A DNA stretch of 64,000 nucleotides from Prorocentrum cordatum (GCA_963575745.1 CAUYUJ010012213.1:135001-199000); one strand, 5' to 3'; positions 11,092 to 23,045 are shown, numbered from the stretch's first letter. The notes: generated from the letters alone by a model not told the origin. Made by a program: numbers and translations.

Positions 11092-11398
11092 GAAAGCGAT
11101 AGAAAGAGAGAGAGAGAGAGAGCGAGAGCGAGAGAGACAAAGAGCGAGAGAGCGAGAGCAAGAGCGAGCGAGGGCGAGAGAGAGAGAGATACCGAGAGAA
11201 AGAGAGAGAGAGAGACCGAGAGAGAGTCAGTGAAGCAGAGCGATAGCGAGAGAAAGAAAGAGAGAGAGGGAGAGAGAGAGCGAGAAAGAGAGAGAGAGAG
11301 AGCGAGAGCGAGAGAGAGAGAGCGACAGAGAGAGAGAGAGAGCGAGCGTGAGAGAGAGAGAGGGAGAGCGATAGCGAGAGAGAGAGAGAGCGAGATAA

Positions 11399-11431
<33 letters not shown>

Positions 11432-11510
11432 CTGAGAGAGAAAGAGAGAGAGACTGAGAGAGTGAGAGAGTGAGAGAGAGAGAGAGACAGAGACACATGG
11501 AGAGCGGCAG
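11050..11510 (+). repeat. GA microsatellite block
   Basis: About 450 bp of GAGAGA, GAGCGAGA and GAAAGAGA words. The long Ser/Leu frames (minus strand) and Arg/Glu frames (plus strand) here are repeat translations. Confidence 0.95.
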
Positions 11511-12460
11511 AGCCCAGATGGGGCACAGAGAGGTATCAATGGAAGCGCTGCAGAGTCGGCCGGCGACAGCGACAGGTGCGTGTGCAGAAGTGCACGTGCG
11601 GGCACCCGTGCATAGTGTCGGAGGAGGAAAAGCTACCGATACCTCTACCCTTCGCCCGTTTCTTTTTTTCGGCCTCCTTGAAGGCCTTCGTCGCAACCAC
11701 TGGATTCGCCTCGACATCCTGGTCAGAACGCACCCCAGGAGAGGTCTGGGGAGTAGGGGTATTGGTACCTTTTCGTTCCCCCATATTGGTTGAAGGCGTC
11801 TGCGCCACACGTGCATTGCAGGAGTTTAAGATTCGATACCCCGAGCTACGCCTTGGGAGTTGCAATGAATGGAGTGACAGGAGGGTCTGTCATGCGGGGT
11901 GCGCCATATATGGACGGAAGGATGACCCCTTTGCATTGCAGTCGCGATTGTTCGTATCCAGCGCCCAGGAGCCATACTCCGGCGGGGACTCGATCGCAGG
12001 CCACGCCAGGGTTCACAATCGTACGTGCAGTGCTGGGCGATGGGGTGGGTAGAGGGTGTGCCTCTGGGACGCCAACTCTTCGCCTGGTCAGGCATTGCGG
12101 GAGGGTCGGAGTGACGACGGCACGGTTTGTGCGTTGAGTGACAGGACAATGCGATTTGGGCAGGGCTTGGGAGCGCGCGACTTGCGTGCCACATGATGCG
12201 AATCCAGGCCCTGGCCGTGACGAGGGCTCTTTTTGTCAGGCTGCGAGTGGTGGGACCAGACAGGGAGGCAGCTCCCCGGCCGAGGAAGTGCGACCCGCAC
12301 GTGCAGTCCTGGCCATTGGTGCCATGCGGCTCCCGGTCGATGCACTCTGCCGAGAGCAGAGCGGGGATTGGCCAGCGCCACCTCGGTGTCTGCGTCTCTC
12401 GCTGGGGGAGCCAGCCCGCGTCCTGCCGACACCCACAGGATGCTCAGGAAGGAACAAATA
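11511..12460. other. No gene seen
   Basis: Mostly non-repetitive sequence. I looked for splice-flanked domain-like segments on both strands and recognised none. Confidence 0.45.
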
Positions 12461-13130
12461 TGGGAAAAATATGGGAAGGGGGGGGGGGGGGGGGGGGGCG
12501 AAACTCCAGCATGGGCAGATATGGGAAGTCCTGGGATTTGTGTGTATATCTGCCTGTGTGTCTCTGGGCCCCCTCAGATGTGGGGAGCGCCTCCGACCCT
12601 GGGGGGGGGGATGGGGGGGAGCGGGGCGGGCGGGCGGGAAGTGGGAGGGGGCGACAGGAGGAGAGAGGCACGACTTGGACGAGGACGGGTGGGACGACCG
12701 GGAGAGGCATGACCAGGGGGGGCATGACGGGGACGAGGACGGGGAGAGACACGACCAGGAGAGGCATGACCAGGATGAGAGGAGAGAGAGAGAGAGAGAG
12801 AGAGGGAGGACGACGAGTCCCCCCTCCCCTCCCCGCCGCTCCCCTTCCCACTCCTCCCCGTCCCTTCTTGCAGTGCTTCGCCCCCCCCCCCCCCCTCTCC
12901 CCTCATTTTTCATCTCCCGGGAGCCCACTCCCGCTCCTCCCCCCCGCCCGCCCCACGATGGCCTCTGGGAGTCCCCCGTGCCTCTCCTGAGGCCCAGAGG
13001 CCCCCTCGGAAGCAGCCAGTCCACTTCTCCTCCTCCTCTCCCCGTCCCTTTTCGACGCGCCCTCGCTCCCCCTTCTCTTGCCACCTCCTCCTCCTCCTCC
13101 TCCTCTTCCTCCTCTTCCTCCCGCTCTTCT
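12461..13130. repeat. G-run, GGACGA-rich and TCC low-complexity region
   Basis: A G homopolymer at about 12479-12498, purine-rich GGACGAGGACGGG/CATGACCAGG words at 12660-12780, a short GA tract at 12780-12808, and pyrimidine tracts to 13130. No coding evidence. Confidence 0.7.
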
Positions 13131-13437
13131 CAGCTACGCGCACAAGGGGGGCAGGGGGAGGGGGAAGGCATTTTCGGAGCACCACTGCTCTTGGGGAGGC
13201 GCGGGCCTTCTCTATACAGAGGTAGGGCCAGCGCCTTCCGATAAGCCTTCCTCCCTTCCCCTACCCCCTTCTGCGCGCTGCCAACATCCAGCCTCTCCTC
13301 CTCTCCGCCCCCTCCTCGTCATTGCACCGCTCCCCGACCCGCTTCCGCAGCAAGAAGCGTGCGAGGAATGCAGAGAGGCGGCGAGCGCCCCCCCCCCCCC
13401 CCCAAAAGAGGAGGGATCCACGGTGACAGTCGCACCC

Positions 13438-13520
13438 TCTCTCTCTCTCTCCTCCTCCTCCTCCTCCTCCTCCTCTTCCTCCTCCTCCTCCTCCTCCTCC
13501 TCCTCCTCCTCCTCCTCCTA
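13438..13520 (+). repeat. CT then TCC microsatellite
   Basis: CTCTCT followed by a TCC run of about 70 bp. It lies about 280 bp upstream of the M1 element that precedes the first recognised exon. Confidence 0.95.
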
Positions 13521-13803
13521 CAGTGAAGTCCATGCTTCTTGAACGGGAAAGGACGTGCGAGATCTCACCCTCCTGCCCCTCCCTTGGAGAAGGACCCTTT
13601 TGAGACAGCGGCTGCTCCCACGCCCGGCTCGAGTCCCATTCAGAGCTGGCCCCCGGAGCCCGAACCGTCTCTTGACGCGGGCTCCAGCCGTGACGCCGAG
13701 GGGCCGCCGGGAGGCCCGGGATGCGCCGGAGAGCGGCGGGGAGTGCTGCCGCTGTCTCGGCCGGCCTGTTCCACCGCCCTCCTGCACTGCCTCCCTCCTC
13801 TCT

Positions 13804-14008
13804 GGACGCCCGATATGGGCACGCAAAGAAGGGGTACAGTGCCCAACAGCAGTTCCTGTTCATCTTGAACAGGACTCGCTGTCCGCGCCGCCGCGGCCTG
13901 TGTCCACTTGAGACAGAAGGCCGCCTGCCCAACAGCGGCCGCTGTTGGTTAGGGACAACATTTGTTGTTGGGCAAAGTACCCTCTTTCGGTACCCATCTC
14001 GGGTGTCC
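13804..14008 (+). mobile_element. 205-bp TIR element M1, copy A (uninterrupted)
   Basis: The left terminus GGACGCCCGATATGGGCACG pairs with a right terminus whose complement is GGACACCCGAGATGGGTACC (16 of 20 matching). The interior holds CCCAACAGCAG, GCCGCCGCGGCC, CAACAGCGGCCGCTGTTG and TTTGTTGTTGGGC. This copy is the empty site for the nested insertion at 54781-54930. Its right end stops 24 bp before the acceptor of the first recognised exon, so it forms the 3' end of that upstream intron. Confidence 0.8.
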
Positions 14009-14032
14009 AAATCCTCCCCCCCGCCCTTTCAG

Positions 14033-14103
14033 GCTACGTGATCGACCAGTACACCAACGCCAGCGGCACCACGACCATCTACGACGGCGCGAGGGAGCCC
14101 ACG
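14033..14103 (+). CDS. Exon A: first half of a fibronectin type III domain
   Basis: An acceptor (CCTTTCAG) precedes a 71-nt open segment reading (G)Y-V-I-D-Q-Y-T-N-A-S-G then T-T-T-I-Y-D-G-A-R-E-P-T. This matches the C and C' strands of a fibronectin type III domain, where GY follows the 'pI' of the W..P....pI.GY core. The codon for the Gly is completed from an unseen upstream exon. A GT donor follows at 14104. Joining in phase 0 to the segment at 29202 completes the domain. The first half of the domain (the W..P part) was not found upstream and may lie in another intron-separated exon or outside the window. Alternative: coincidental open sequence; the phase match and domain fit make that less likely. 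Confidence 0.55.
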
Positions 14104-14489
14104 GTCCCCGTCGAGGAGGCGGAGGAGGAAGCAGGGGGCCAGCGTGAGCCCAAGGGCTCATCGACGATGTTGGAGTAAACCATCCCTCCAAGTTCCCTCC
14201 TCGTAGGCCCCTGCAAATATTCATCTTCACTCATGGAAGTGCCCCGTTTGGGAGACAACTGTTTGAAGACCCTGAAGCATGCTGAAACACCATTCTCGGG
14301 ACACAAGCACCACGGATCAACGTGATTGTAACGTCTTGACAATCCTGAATCGTGCAAGAACGCCATTCCTGGGACTTAACACAGCGAATCACTGTACCTG
14401 TCGCGCCCTGACAGTCTTGAACCGCTCCAAAAAGCAATTTCTGGTACGTATGCCATTGGACGCCGTGAAACTTATACATGTACATGTTC

Positions 14490-14830
14490 AAAGCGAATGC
14501 GCGCGGCGCTAAGGCAATAACCACATTTTGAAAACGAGCCGCCCTTACTCCGTGAAGATTTGGCGCGTGTTTAGGACGAATGTGGTCTGCGCTAAGGCGA
14601 GAGCAAATTTTGCCAACGACCCGCCCTCAATACAATAATGTCTTGCAGATGTTTAAGACGAATGTGCGCGACGCTAAGGCGAGAGCCACATTTTGAAAAC
14701 GACCCACCCTTACTCCGTGCAGCTCTTGCAAACGTATAAGACGAATGTGCGCGATGCTAAGGCGAGAGCAACATTTTGAAACACGACCCGTCATCTGTCC
14801 GTGAAATTTCTGCAAGACCACGCCCTCCAT
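14490..14830 (+). repeat. Tandem repeat, about 95-bp unit, 3-4 copies
   Basis: Successive copies share GACGAATGTG-GCG-CGCTAAGGCGAGAGC, ACATTTTGAAAACGACCC and CCTTACTCCGTG. A related CTCAGCGAGAGCAGCATTTTGAAA word occurs at about 53310-53345. Confidence 0.75.
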
Positions 14831-15219
14831 GTGTGACATGGTTGATAATTTTTGAGCTTCAGGGTCGCACGTGGTGACGGAGTCTCACGCAATGCGCCCG
14901 GCCCTCCCTTTCGATTGGCCTCGGGGTGCGACAGGGAGGAGTGATTATGAGGACAAGGAATGGAGGAGGTTAGAAGGGGAAAAGGAGGATTGAGGAATGA
15001 AAGACGGGGGAGGGCGAGGAGGGGGAGGAGGCGGAGAAGGAGAGGGAAAGTACCGCTATGGAGGGAGAAGTGGTGGGAATATGGGGGAGGAGAAGGAAGA
15101 GTAGCAGTAGGAGACATCCACCCAAGGGATAACGCATGTTCCCCCCCCCCCCCCCTTCCCCCCCCCGTAGCGGTAACGCCCCGGCCCCGATCCAACGCGC
15201 GATCTTGGGCAGCCTAGGG

Positions 15220-16060
15220 TCTGTTGTGCACGCGGGCGTGCACTATGGTGCACGCAGGAGACTTCTTTCAGGGTCCTGCGATAACCCAGGTTATCGGGCT
15301 CGCCCCCACCCCCCTGTCCCAGGATAACCTAACCTAGCCGGTTGTGCAGGTCCGGGGGGGGGGGGGGCGAAGGGAGTTTGCAGGGAACGCTGTGTTCAAC
15401 GGCGCGGTGGTGTTCGCCACAGCATGCTGGTGTTTGGATGCACGTTGGCGAAACTTTGGGGCGTGGAGTGGCACGGGGGGACGACGACGATAGACGACAA
15501 ACGACAGACGACGACAGATGACGATAGATGAAGATAGACGACGATAGATGACGACAGACGACGAACGACGACGACGATGACACCGACGACCGACGACGAC
15601 CGACCTCGTCCATAGGCATCTGGACGTGCACGTGAGCAGCGCGTACACAGGCATTGCGTTGTGCACAGGCAGCGAGGCGATTTGGTGCGCGCATTTGCTG
15701 CTGTTGCAGCAAGATCTGTTGTGTATGCAGGCGTTGTGGCGCACGCAAGCACAAGTGCTCGTAGGTCGCGCGGTGCACGCGGGCATCGTGATGTACCCAC
15801 GCAGTATGCTTAAGACAGGCTTTGTGGTGTGCGCAGCTGCTGCTGCATCATCAGTTTAAATGCACACAGGCATCCCAGGCATGGTGGTGTACAGGAGCAC
15901 TGTGGTGCACTTTCATCGCGTGTGCCACACCTTGTGAAGTACACAGGCGCTGCGGTGCACACATCCGATGCTGTGCACACATTCGCTATGGTGTACACAG
16001 GCGTTGTAGGCCTAAAAGCGGGACCGTTCCCTGTGAAAGGAAGAGCAATAATCACACATA
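15220..16060 (+). repeat. Degenerate GTGTACACAGGCGTTGTGGTG minisatellite, locus 1
   Basis: Irregular units of roughly 20 bp rich in GTGCACGCAGGC, TGTGGTGTACACAGGC and similar words. A GACGACGATAGACGAC patch (15480-15605) interrupts it. It ends with GCGGGACCGTTCCCTGTGAAA followed by AATAATCACA, an ending shared in form with the repeats at 23880-23925. Confidence 0.7.
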
Positions 16061-16109
16061 GTTGACCTACACGACCACCCTTTGGGTTGTGGGGGGGGGA
16101 GAGGGGGGG

Positions 16110-17040
16110 GGAACCAACATCTGATTCAATCGATCTCCCTATCGATCCCACTCAACGGGACACCACGGGACACCACGGGACACTTGTCGGTCTCACTATC
16201 GATCTGACTATCGATCGCATTCAACGGGACAACACGGGACACCACGGGCCACCACGGGCCACCACGGGACACTACGGGACACAGCGGGACACCTTTCGAT
16301 CTCACTATCGGCCTCACTATCGATCTCACTATCGATCTCACTCAGCGGGACACCACGGGACACCACGGGACACAACATCGACCTCACTATCGATTTCACG
16401 ATCGATCTCACTATCGATCTCACTCTACGGGACACCACGGGACACTTCGGGACATTCATCGATCCCATGATCCATCTCGCGATCGATCTCACTCAACCGG
16501 ACACCACGGGACAACACGGGGCACCACGGGGCACCACACCGATTTCACTATCGATCTCAGTATCGATCTCACCCAACGGGACACCACGGGACACCACGGG
16601 ACACCACGGGACATCACGGGACGTTTGTCGATTTAAGTATCGATCTCATTGTCGATCTCATTCAACGGGACACCACGGGACACCACGGGACATTTCGGGG
16701 CACCACATCGATCTCTGTATCGATCTCACGATCGATCTCACTCAACGGGACACCACGGGACACCACCTGAACCCACGGGACACACATCGATCCCACAATC
16801 GATCTGACGATCGATCTCACTCTCGATCTCACTCAACGGGTCACCACGGGACACTTCGGGACACCCGTCGATCTCACTATCGATCTCATTATCGATCTCA
16901 CTCAGCGGGACACCACGGGACACCACGGGACACCTCGGGGCACCACATCGATCTCAGCATCGATCGGACTATCGATCTCGCTCGACGGGACACCACGCGA
17001 AACCACGGGACACTACGGGACACTTGTCGAACCCATTTTA
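16110..17040 (+). repeat. GGGACACCAC / ATCGATCTCACT higher-order minisatellite
   Basis: Blocks of a 10-bp unit (GGGACACCAC, 2-5 copies) alternate with blocks of an about 12-bp unit (ATCGATCTCACT, 2-4 copies), joined by ...CTCAACGGGAC. The composite unit is roughly 90-120 bp and repeats about nine times. Frames reading repeated Asp-His-Gly-Thr are repeat translations. Confidence 0.85.
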
Positions 17041-17400
17041 TCTTATCCAATCCATCTTATACCATCCACTCCAAGCAACCCAGCCCAATCCATCAATTCA
17101 TTTTTGTCGGCGCCTGGGCGTGAGCGCGGCGAGAGAGAGAGCGAGAGGGGGCGAGTGAGAGAGAGAGAGAGAGAGACAGAGAGAGGAAGAGAAAGAGACA
17201 GAGAGAAAGAGAGAGATGGAATCAAGGTGACAGGCTGGAGGTCAGTCAGGGTGGGCATTTTGTCTCAATCCCCCCCAACCTCCGTATCGCCCGCAGGGCG
17301 GTCGTATAGGTAAGATAAGATGGATTGGATTGGTCCGCCGCAGGCGCAGAAACAAATTAATTGATGGATTGGGTTGGGTGGGTTGGATTGGGTGGGATAA
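17030..17400. repeat. Inverted repeat around a GA tract, arm ends in GGCGCCTG motif
   Basis: The left arm (about 17040-17116, with CCCAATCCATCAATTCATTT then GGCGCCTG) pairs with the right arm (about 17341-17400, reading CAGGCGCAGAAACAAATTAA then TTGATGGATTGGG). The loop holds a GAGAGA tract (17130-17218). A second CCGCCGCAGGCGCCGAAAC word follows at 17494. The forward form, TTCGGCGCCTGCGGCGG, punctuates the minisatellite at 42 kb. Confidence 0.6.
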
Positions 17401-17529
17401 TATATGACGGCGCAATAGAGGCTGGATCAGATAAGATGGCTTGGATTGGACATGATGGATTTGATAAAATAAGTTGGATTTGATAAGAAAACCCGCCGCA
17501 GGCGCCGAAACAATTAGCCTGGCGAAGGA

Positions 17530-20500
17530 CCCAACCATATGCAGTTGAGAGTACCGCAATTGTGAATATCTTCTTCGGTGGCGCTCCCTATGGGGCCACG
17601 AGCCGTATGAGGGGTGTGCCGAAATGCGTGGCAGTGTACACAACACGAACGAAGACGATAGGTCCGAATATGAAAGCTTGAGCGCGTGCGAGTCGGATCG
17701 CGAGCGAGTCTGATTATGAATGAATCTGCGCGCGATTGATTCTATTCGCATGAATGCGTGCATGGATACGCCCAGTGTAAATGTATGTATACGACTGTGA
17801 ACAGTTTGGGTCTGCGTGACTCTCGGTACTCGTGACTCTGAGCGTCGCCTCTGCAGGGGGCTTCCCTGGGAACCCCGACGGCAGCGCCCGCGCGCCGCGA
17901 CGCCCATGTCGGCACGCCACACACCTGGTGTGCGGGACGCATGCGGACGGCAGCACGGGGGCCTTCGGTGGAGCTCCCTGTGGGGCCACGAAACGTGTGA
18001 GGGGTGTGCCGAAATGGGTGTGCGGGACGCATGCGGACGGCAGCACTGGGGCCTTCGGTGGAGCTCCCTGTGGGGCCACGAAACGTGTGAGGGGTGTGCC
18101 GAAATGGGTGTGCGGGACGCATGCGGACGGCAGCCATGGGGCCTTCGGTGGAGCTCCCTATGGGGCCACGAAACGTGTGAGGGGTGTGCCGAAATGGGTG
18201 TGCGGGACGCATGCGGACGGCAGCACTGGGGCCTTCGGTGGAGCTCCCTGTGGGGCCACGAAACGTGTGAGGGGTGTGCCGAAATGGGTGTGCGGGACGC
18301 ATGCGGACGGCAGCCATGGGGCCTTCGGTGGAGCTCCCTATGGGGCCACGAAACGTGTGAGGGGTGTGCCGAAATGGGTGTGCGGGACGCATGCGGACGG
18401 CAGCACTGGGGCCTTCGGTGGAGCTCCCTGTGGGGCCACGAAACGTGTGAGGGGTGTGCCGAAATGGGTGTGCGGGACGCATGCGGACGGCAGCCATGGG
18501 GCCTTCGGTGGAGCTCCCTATGGGGCCACGAAACGTGTGAGGGGTGTGCCGAAATGGGTGTGCGGGACGCATGCGGACGGCAGCACTGGGGCCTTCGGTG
18601 GAGCTCCCTGTGGGGCCACGAAACGTGTGAGGGGTGTGCCGAAATGGGTGTGCGGGACGCATGCGGACGGCAGCCATGGGGCCTTCGGTGGAGCTCCCTA
18701 TGGGTCCACGAAGCGTGTGAGGGGTGTGCCGAAATGGGTGTGCGGGACGCATGCGGACGGCAGCGCTGGGGCCTTCGGTGAGCTCCCTGTTGGGCCACGA
18801 AACGTGTGAGGGTGTGCCGAAATGGGTGTGGGTGACGCATGCGGGCGCGGGCACTGGGGCCTTCGGTGGAGCTTCCTATGGAGCCACGAAACGTGTGAGG
18901 GGTGTCCGAAATGGGTGTGGGTGACGCATGCGGGCGCGGGCACTGGGGCCTTCGGTGGAGCTCCCTATGGAGCCACGAAACGTGTGAGGGGTGTGCCGAA
19001 ATGTGCGTGGGTGACGCATGCGGCCGCGGGCACTGGGGCCTTCGGTGGAGCTCCCTATGGAGCCTCGAAACGTGTGAGGGGTGTGCCGAAATGGGTGTGG
19101 GTGACGCATGCGGCCGCAAGCACTGGGGCCTTCGGTGGAGCTCCCTATGGGGCCACGAAACGTGTGAGGGGTGTGCCGAAATGGGTGTGCGGGACGCATG
19201 CGGACGGCAGCCATGGGGCCTTCGTTGGAGCTCCCTATGGGGCCACGAAACGTGTGAGGGGTGTGCCGAAATGGGTGTGCGGGACGCATGGGGACGGCAG
19301 CACTGGGGCCTTCGGTGGAGCTCCCTGTGGGGCCACGAAACGTGTGAGGGGTGTGCCGAAATGGGTGTGCGGGACGCATGCGGACGGCAGCGCTGGGGCC
19401 TTCGGTGGAGCTCCCTGTGGGGACACGAAACGTGTGAGGGGTGTGCCGAAATGGGTGTGCGGGACGCATGCGGACGGCAGCACTGGGGCCTTCGGTGGAG
19501 CTCCCTGTGGGGCCACGAAACGTGTGAGGGGTGTGCCGAAATGGGTGTGCGGGACGCATGCGGACGGCAGCACTGGGGCCTTCGGTGGAGCTCCCTGTGG
19601 AGCCAGGAAACGTATGGGGGGTGTGCCGGAATGGGTGTGCGGGACGCATGCGGACGGCAGCCGCGGGGCCTTCGGTGGAGCTCCCTATGGGGCCACGAAA
19701 CGTGTGAGGGGTGTGCCGAAATGGGTGTGCGGGACGCATGCGGACGGCAGCACTGGGGCCTTCGGTGGAGCTCCCTGTGGGGCCACGAAACTTGTGAGGG
19801 GTGTGCCGAAATGGGTGTGCGGGACGCATGCGGACGGCAGCACTGGGGCCTTCGGTGGAGCTCCCTGTGGGGCCACGAAACGTGTGAGGGGTGTGCCGAA
19901 ATGGGTGCGCGGGACGCATGCGGACGGCAGCCATGGTGCCTTCGGTGGAGCTCCCTATGGGGCCACGAAACGTGTGAGGGGTGTGCCGAAATGGGTGTGC
20001 GGGACGCATGCGGACGGCAGCACTGGGGCCTTCGGTGTAGCTCCCTGTGGGGCCACGAAACGTGTGAGGGGTGTGCCGAAATGGGTGTGCGGGACGCATG
20101 CGGACGGCAGCCATGGGGCCTTCGGTGGAGCTCCCTATGGGGCCACGAAACGTGTGAGGGGTGTGCCGAAATGGGTGTGCGGGACGCATGCGGACGGCAG
20201 CACTGGGGCCTTCGGTGGAGCTCCCTGTGGGGCCACGAAACGTGTGAGGGGTGTGCCGAAATGGGTGTGCGGGACGCATGCGGACGGCAGCCATGGGGCC
20301 TTCGGTGGAGCTCCCTATGGGGCCACGAAACGTGTGAGGGGTGTGCCGAAATGGGTGTGCGGGACGCATGCGGACGGCAGCACTGGGGCCTTCGGTGGAG
20401 CTCCCTGTGGGGCCACGAAACGTGTGAGGGGTGTGCCGAAATGGGTGTGCGGGACGCATGCGGACGGCAACCATGGGGCCTTCGGTGGAGCTCCCTGTGG

Positions 20501-21134
20501 GGCCACGAAACGTGTGAGGGGTGTGCCGAAATGGGTGTGCGGGACGCATGCGGACGGCAGCACTGGGGCCTTCGGTGGAGCTCCCTGTGGGGCCACGAAA
20601 CGTGTGAGGGGTGTGCCGAAATGGGTGTGCGGGACGCATGCGGACGGCAGCACTGGGGCCTTCGGTGGAGCTCCCTATGGGGCCACGAAACGTGTGAGGG
20701 GTGTGCCGAAATGGGTGTGCGGGACGCATGCGGACGGCAGCCATGGGGCCTTCGGTGGAGCTCCCTATGGGGCCACGAAACGTGTGAGGGGTGTGCCGAA
20801 TGGTGTGCGGGACCCATGCGGACGGCAGCACTGGGGCCTTCGTGGAGTGTGACTGTGCCGAAATGGTGTGCGGGACGCATGCGGACGGCAGCCGTGGGGC
20901 CTTCGGTGGAGCTCCTATTGGGCCACGAGGAGTGCGACGAAAGGGGTGTGCCGGACGCGGGTGTGCGGGACGCACGAGGCAGCCATGGGGCCTTCGGTGG
21001 AGCTCCCTATGGGGCCACGAAACGTGTGAGGGGTGTGCCGAAATGGATGAGGGAGGAGGAGGAGGAGGAGAGGAGGAGGAGACGCGGGCCACCGTCTCTT
21101 CAAAACGAGGACCCAACACCACAGGATGGTTGGG
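17530..21134 (+). mobile_element. Satellite-bearing TIR element SatE, copy 1 (3.6 kb)
   Basis: The left end has CCCAACCAT (17530-17538) preceded by GCGAAGGA, and the right end has ATGGTTGGG (21126-21134), an inverted pair. Inside the left end is ACCGCAA..., then one partial satellite unit (17575-17630), about 300 bp of other sequence, about 34 satellite units, a GGA patch, and a right block containing AACGAGGACCCAACACC. The second element at 36551-37299 has the same left block (GAAGAACCCAACCATA...ATACCGCAA), the same satellite family and the same right block (ACGAGGACCCAGCACCCTAG), so the ends and the satellite travel together. Confidence 0.65.
17931..21045 (+). repeat. 90-bp satellite array with 180-bp higher-order period
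   Basis: Unit of exactly 90 bp for most of the array, with landmarks GTGTGCGGGACGCATGCGGA, GCCTTCGGTGGAGCTCCCT and GGGGCCACGAAACGTGTGAG. Two variants alternate: CAGCACTGG with CCCTGTGG, and CAGCCATGG with CCCTATGG, giving a 180-bp higher-order unit at 18000-18700 and 19930-20500. A diverged block (18780-19140, GGGTGACGCATGCGGGCGCG) sits in the middle. As 90 is a multiple of three and the unit lacks stops in several frames, long frames run on both strands; none is considered a gene. Confidence 0.97.
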
Positions 21135-21349
21135 AAAAACCAGAGGCAGCAGCGTGGAATGGGGACTCCCCGCTGCAATGCCCCGGCGGAGAACCGCGGG
21201 TCACGCCCGGAGGCCGCGAGGAGGACATCCACCTCGATCTCTCTGACGTCCACCACCTCATCCTCCTCAGTCCTCCGCAACACGCGCACACCTGCTCGTG
21301 CACCTTCTCAAGCAGCACCGCCCTGGCATCCCCCTCCCCATCGTCCTCC

Positions 21350-21530
21350 TCCTCCTGGCCATCCTGGTCCTCGTCCTCCTCCTCCTCCTCCTCCTCCTCG
21401 TCCTGCTGCTCCTCCTCCTCCTCCTCGTCCTGCTGCTCCTCCTCCTCCTCCTCCTCCTCCTCCTCCCTTACCTCCTCCTCGTCCTCCTCCCCCTCCTGCT
21501 CCACCTGCTCCTGCACCAGATCATGGATAA
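21350..21530 (+). repeat. TCC/TCG microsatellite
   Basis: An impure TCC tract with TCG, CTG and CCC interruptions, immediately outside the right end of SatE copy 1. Confidence 0.9.
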
Positions 21531-21964
21531 GACGCGGCAGGCTGCGTGAATAAGATGGCGCCGATGTGCCTACCTCCGCGGGCAGCTTGCGCGCGGGTGA
21601 ACGCGCAATCGATCCCCCCGTCATCGCCCCCCCCCCCACTTTCAAACTAGGCGGTGCAACGTACCGCTTCAGTCAAAGCCTCGTCTCCCCCCTTGGGGGC
21701 GGTTGGCCCACTCATCCCGCTCGCCGACCGCGGGGGCCTTGGATGAGGAATCCCTGGTCTGGAACCTTGTGGAGATCCACTTGCGTGGGACGGGGGGGGG
21801 GGGGGCAGAAGTTGTCCGCCCCCAATCATTGTGAGCTCTCTACCCTCCCTCCGTCTCCTCTCCCCCCTATTTTTTCCTCCTCCCGCCTCCCTCCCCCCTC
21901 CGTCCTCCCTCCCACCTCCCTCCCGCCCTTCCTTCGCCTCAGATCCCCGGGGGGAGGGCGGCAG

Positions 21965-23045
21965 GTGAACGGCGCGGTTGCAGTTGCGCGCCCGCGGGCG
22001 GGTTGAAATGTGTCGCCCTATTGGGATTGCGGTTGCGCGCCCGCGGGCGGGTCGAAATGCGTCGCCCTGTTGCGGTTGCGCGCCCGCGGGCGGGTCGAAA
22101 TAGGTCGGTCAGTTGCGGTTGCGGTTGCGCGCCCGCGGGCGGGTTGAAATGTGTCGCCCAGTTGCCGTCGCGGTTGCGCGCCCGCGGGCGGGTCGAAATG
22201 TGTCGCGTAGTTGCTTTTGCGCGCCCGCGGGCGGGTTGAAATGTGTCGCCCGGTTGCGGTTGCGGTCGCGCGCCCGCGGGCGGGTCGAAATGTGTCGCGT
22301 AGTTGCGGTTGCGGTTGCGCGCCCGCGGGCGGGTTGAAATGTGTCGCCCAGTTGCGGTTGCACGCCCGCGGGCGGTTTGAATTGTGTCGCCCAGGTGCGG
22401 TTGCGGTCGCGCGCCCGCGGGCGGGTTGAAATGTGTCGCCCAGGTGCGGTTGGGGTTGCGCGCCCGCGGGCAGGTGGAAATGTGGCGCCCAGTTGCGGTT
22501 GCGCTTCCCCTCCCGCGGGCGGGTCGAAATGTGTCGCGTAGTTGTTTTTGCGCGCCCGCGGGCGTCGCCCAGTTGCGGTTGCGGTTGCGCGCCCGCGGGC
22601 GGGTTGAAATGTGTCGCCCAGTTGCCGTTGCGGTTGCGCGCCCGCGGGCGGGTTGAAATGTGTCGCCCACGTGCGGTTGCGGTTGCGCGCCCGCGGGCGG
22701 CCTGAAATGTGTCGCCCAGTTGCGGTCGCGCGCCCGCGGGCGGGTTGAAATGTGTCGCCCAAGTGCGGTTGCGGTTGCGCGCCCGCGGGCGGGTTGAAAT
22801 GTGTCGCCCAGGTGCGGTTGCAGTTGCGCGCCCGCGGGGGGGTCGAAATGTATCGCCCAGTTGCGGTCGCGGATGCGCGCTCACGGGCGGTTTGAATTGT
22901 GTCGCCCAGTTGCCGTTGCGGATGCGCGCCCGCGGGCAGGTCGAAATAGGTCGCCCAGTTGCGGTTGCGGTTCCGCGCCCGCGGGCAGGTCGAAATGTGT
23001 CGCCCATTTGCGGTTGCGCGCCCGCGGGTGGTTTGAAATGTGTTG
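21965..23045 (+). repeat. About 50-bp minisatellite built round GCGCCCGCGGGCG
   Basis: About 21 units of 40-60 bp: GCGCGCCCGCGGGCGGGT, TGAAATGTGTCGCCCAGTTG, CGGTTGCGGTT. Unit length varies because the GCGGTT hexamer is present 1-3 times. Each unit centres on a palindrome CGCCCGCGGGCG. Frames on both strands are repeat translations. Confidence 0.95.

Noticed and set aside
10853-11816. Ser/Leu-rich minus-strand frames of 250-283 codons
   Set aside because: GA/CT dinucleotide repeat translated; no other support.
17242-21553. Very long reading frames on both strands (up to about 1,200 codons) over the satellite
   Set aside because: They follow from a stop-free 90-bp unit; several frames are open at once on both strands and none has a domain.
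21965-23007. Arg/Pro/Ala/Gly frames of over 300 codons on the minus strand
   Set aside because: Translated CGCCCGCGGGCG minisatellite; both strands are open.
17931-23045. CRISPR-like regular repeats
   Set aside because: Units are contiguous tandem repeats without unique spacers, in a eukaryotic context with introns and LINEs.
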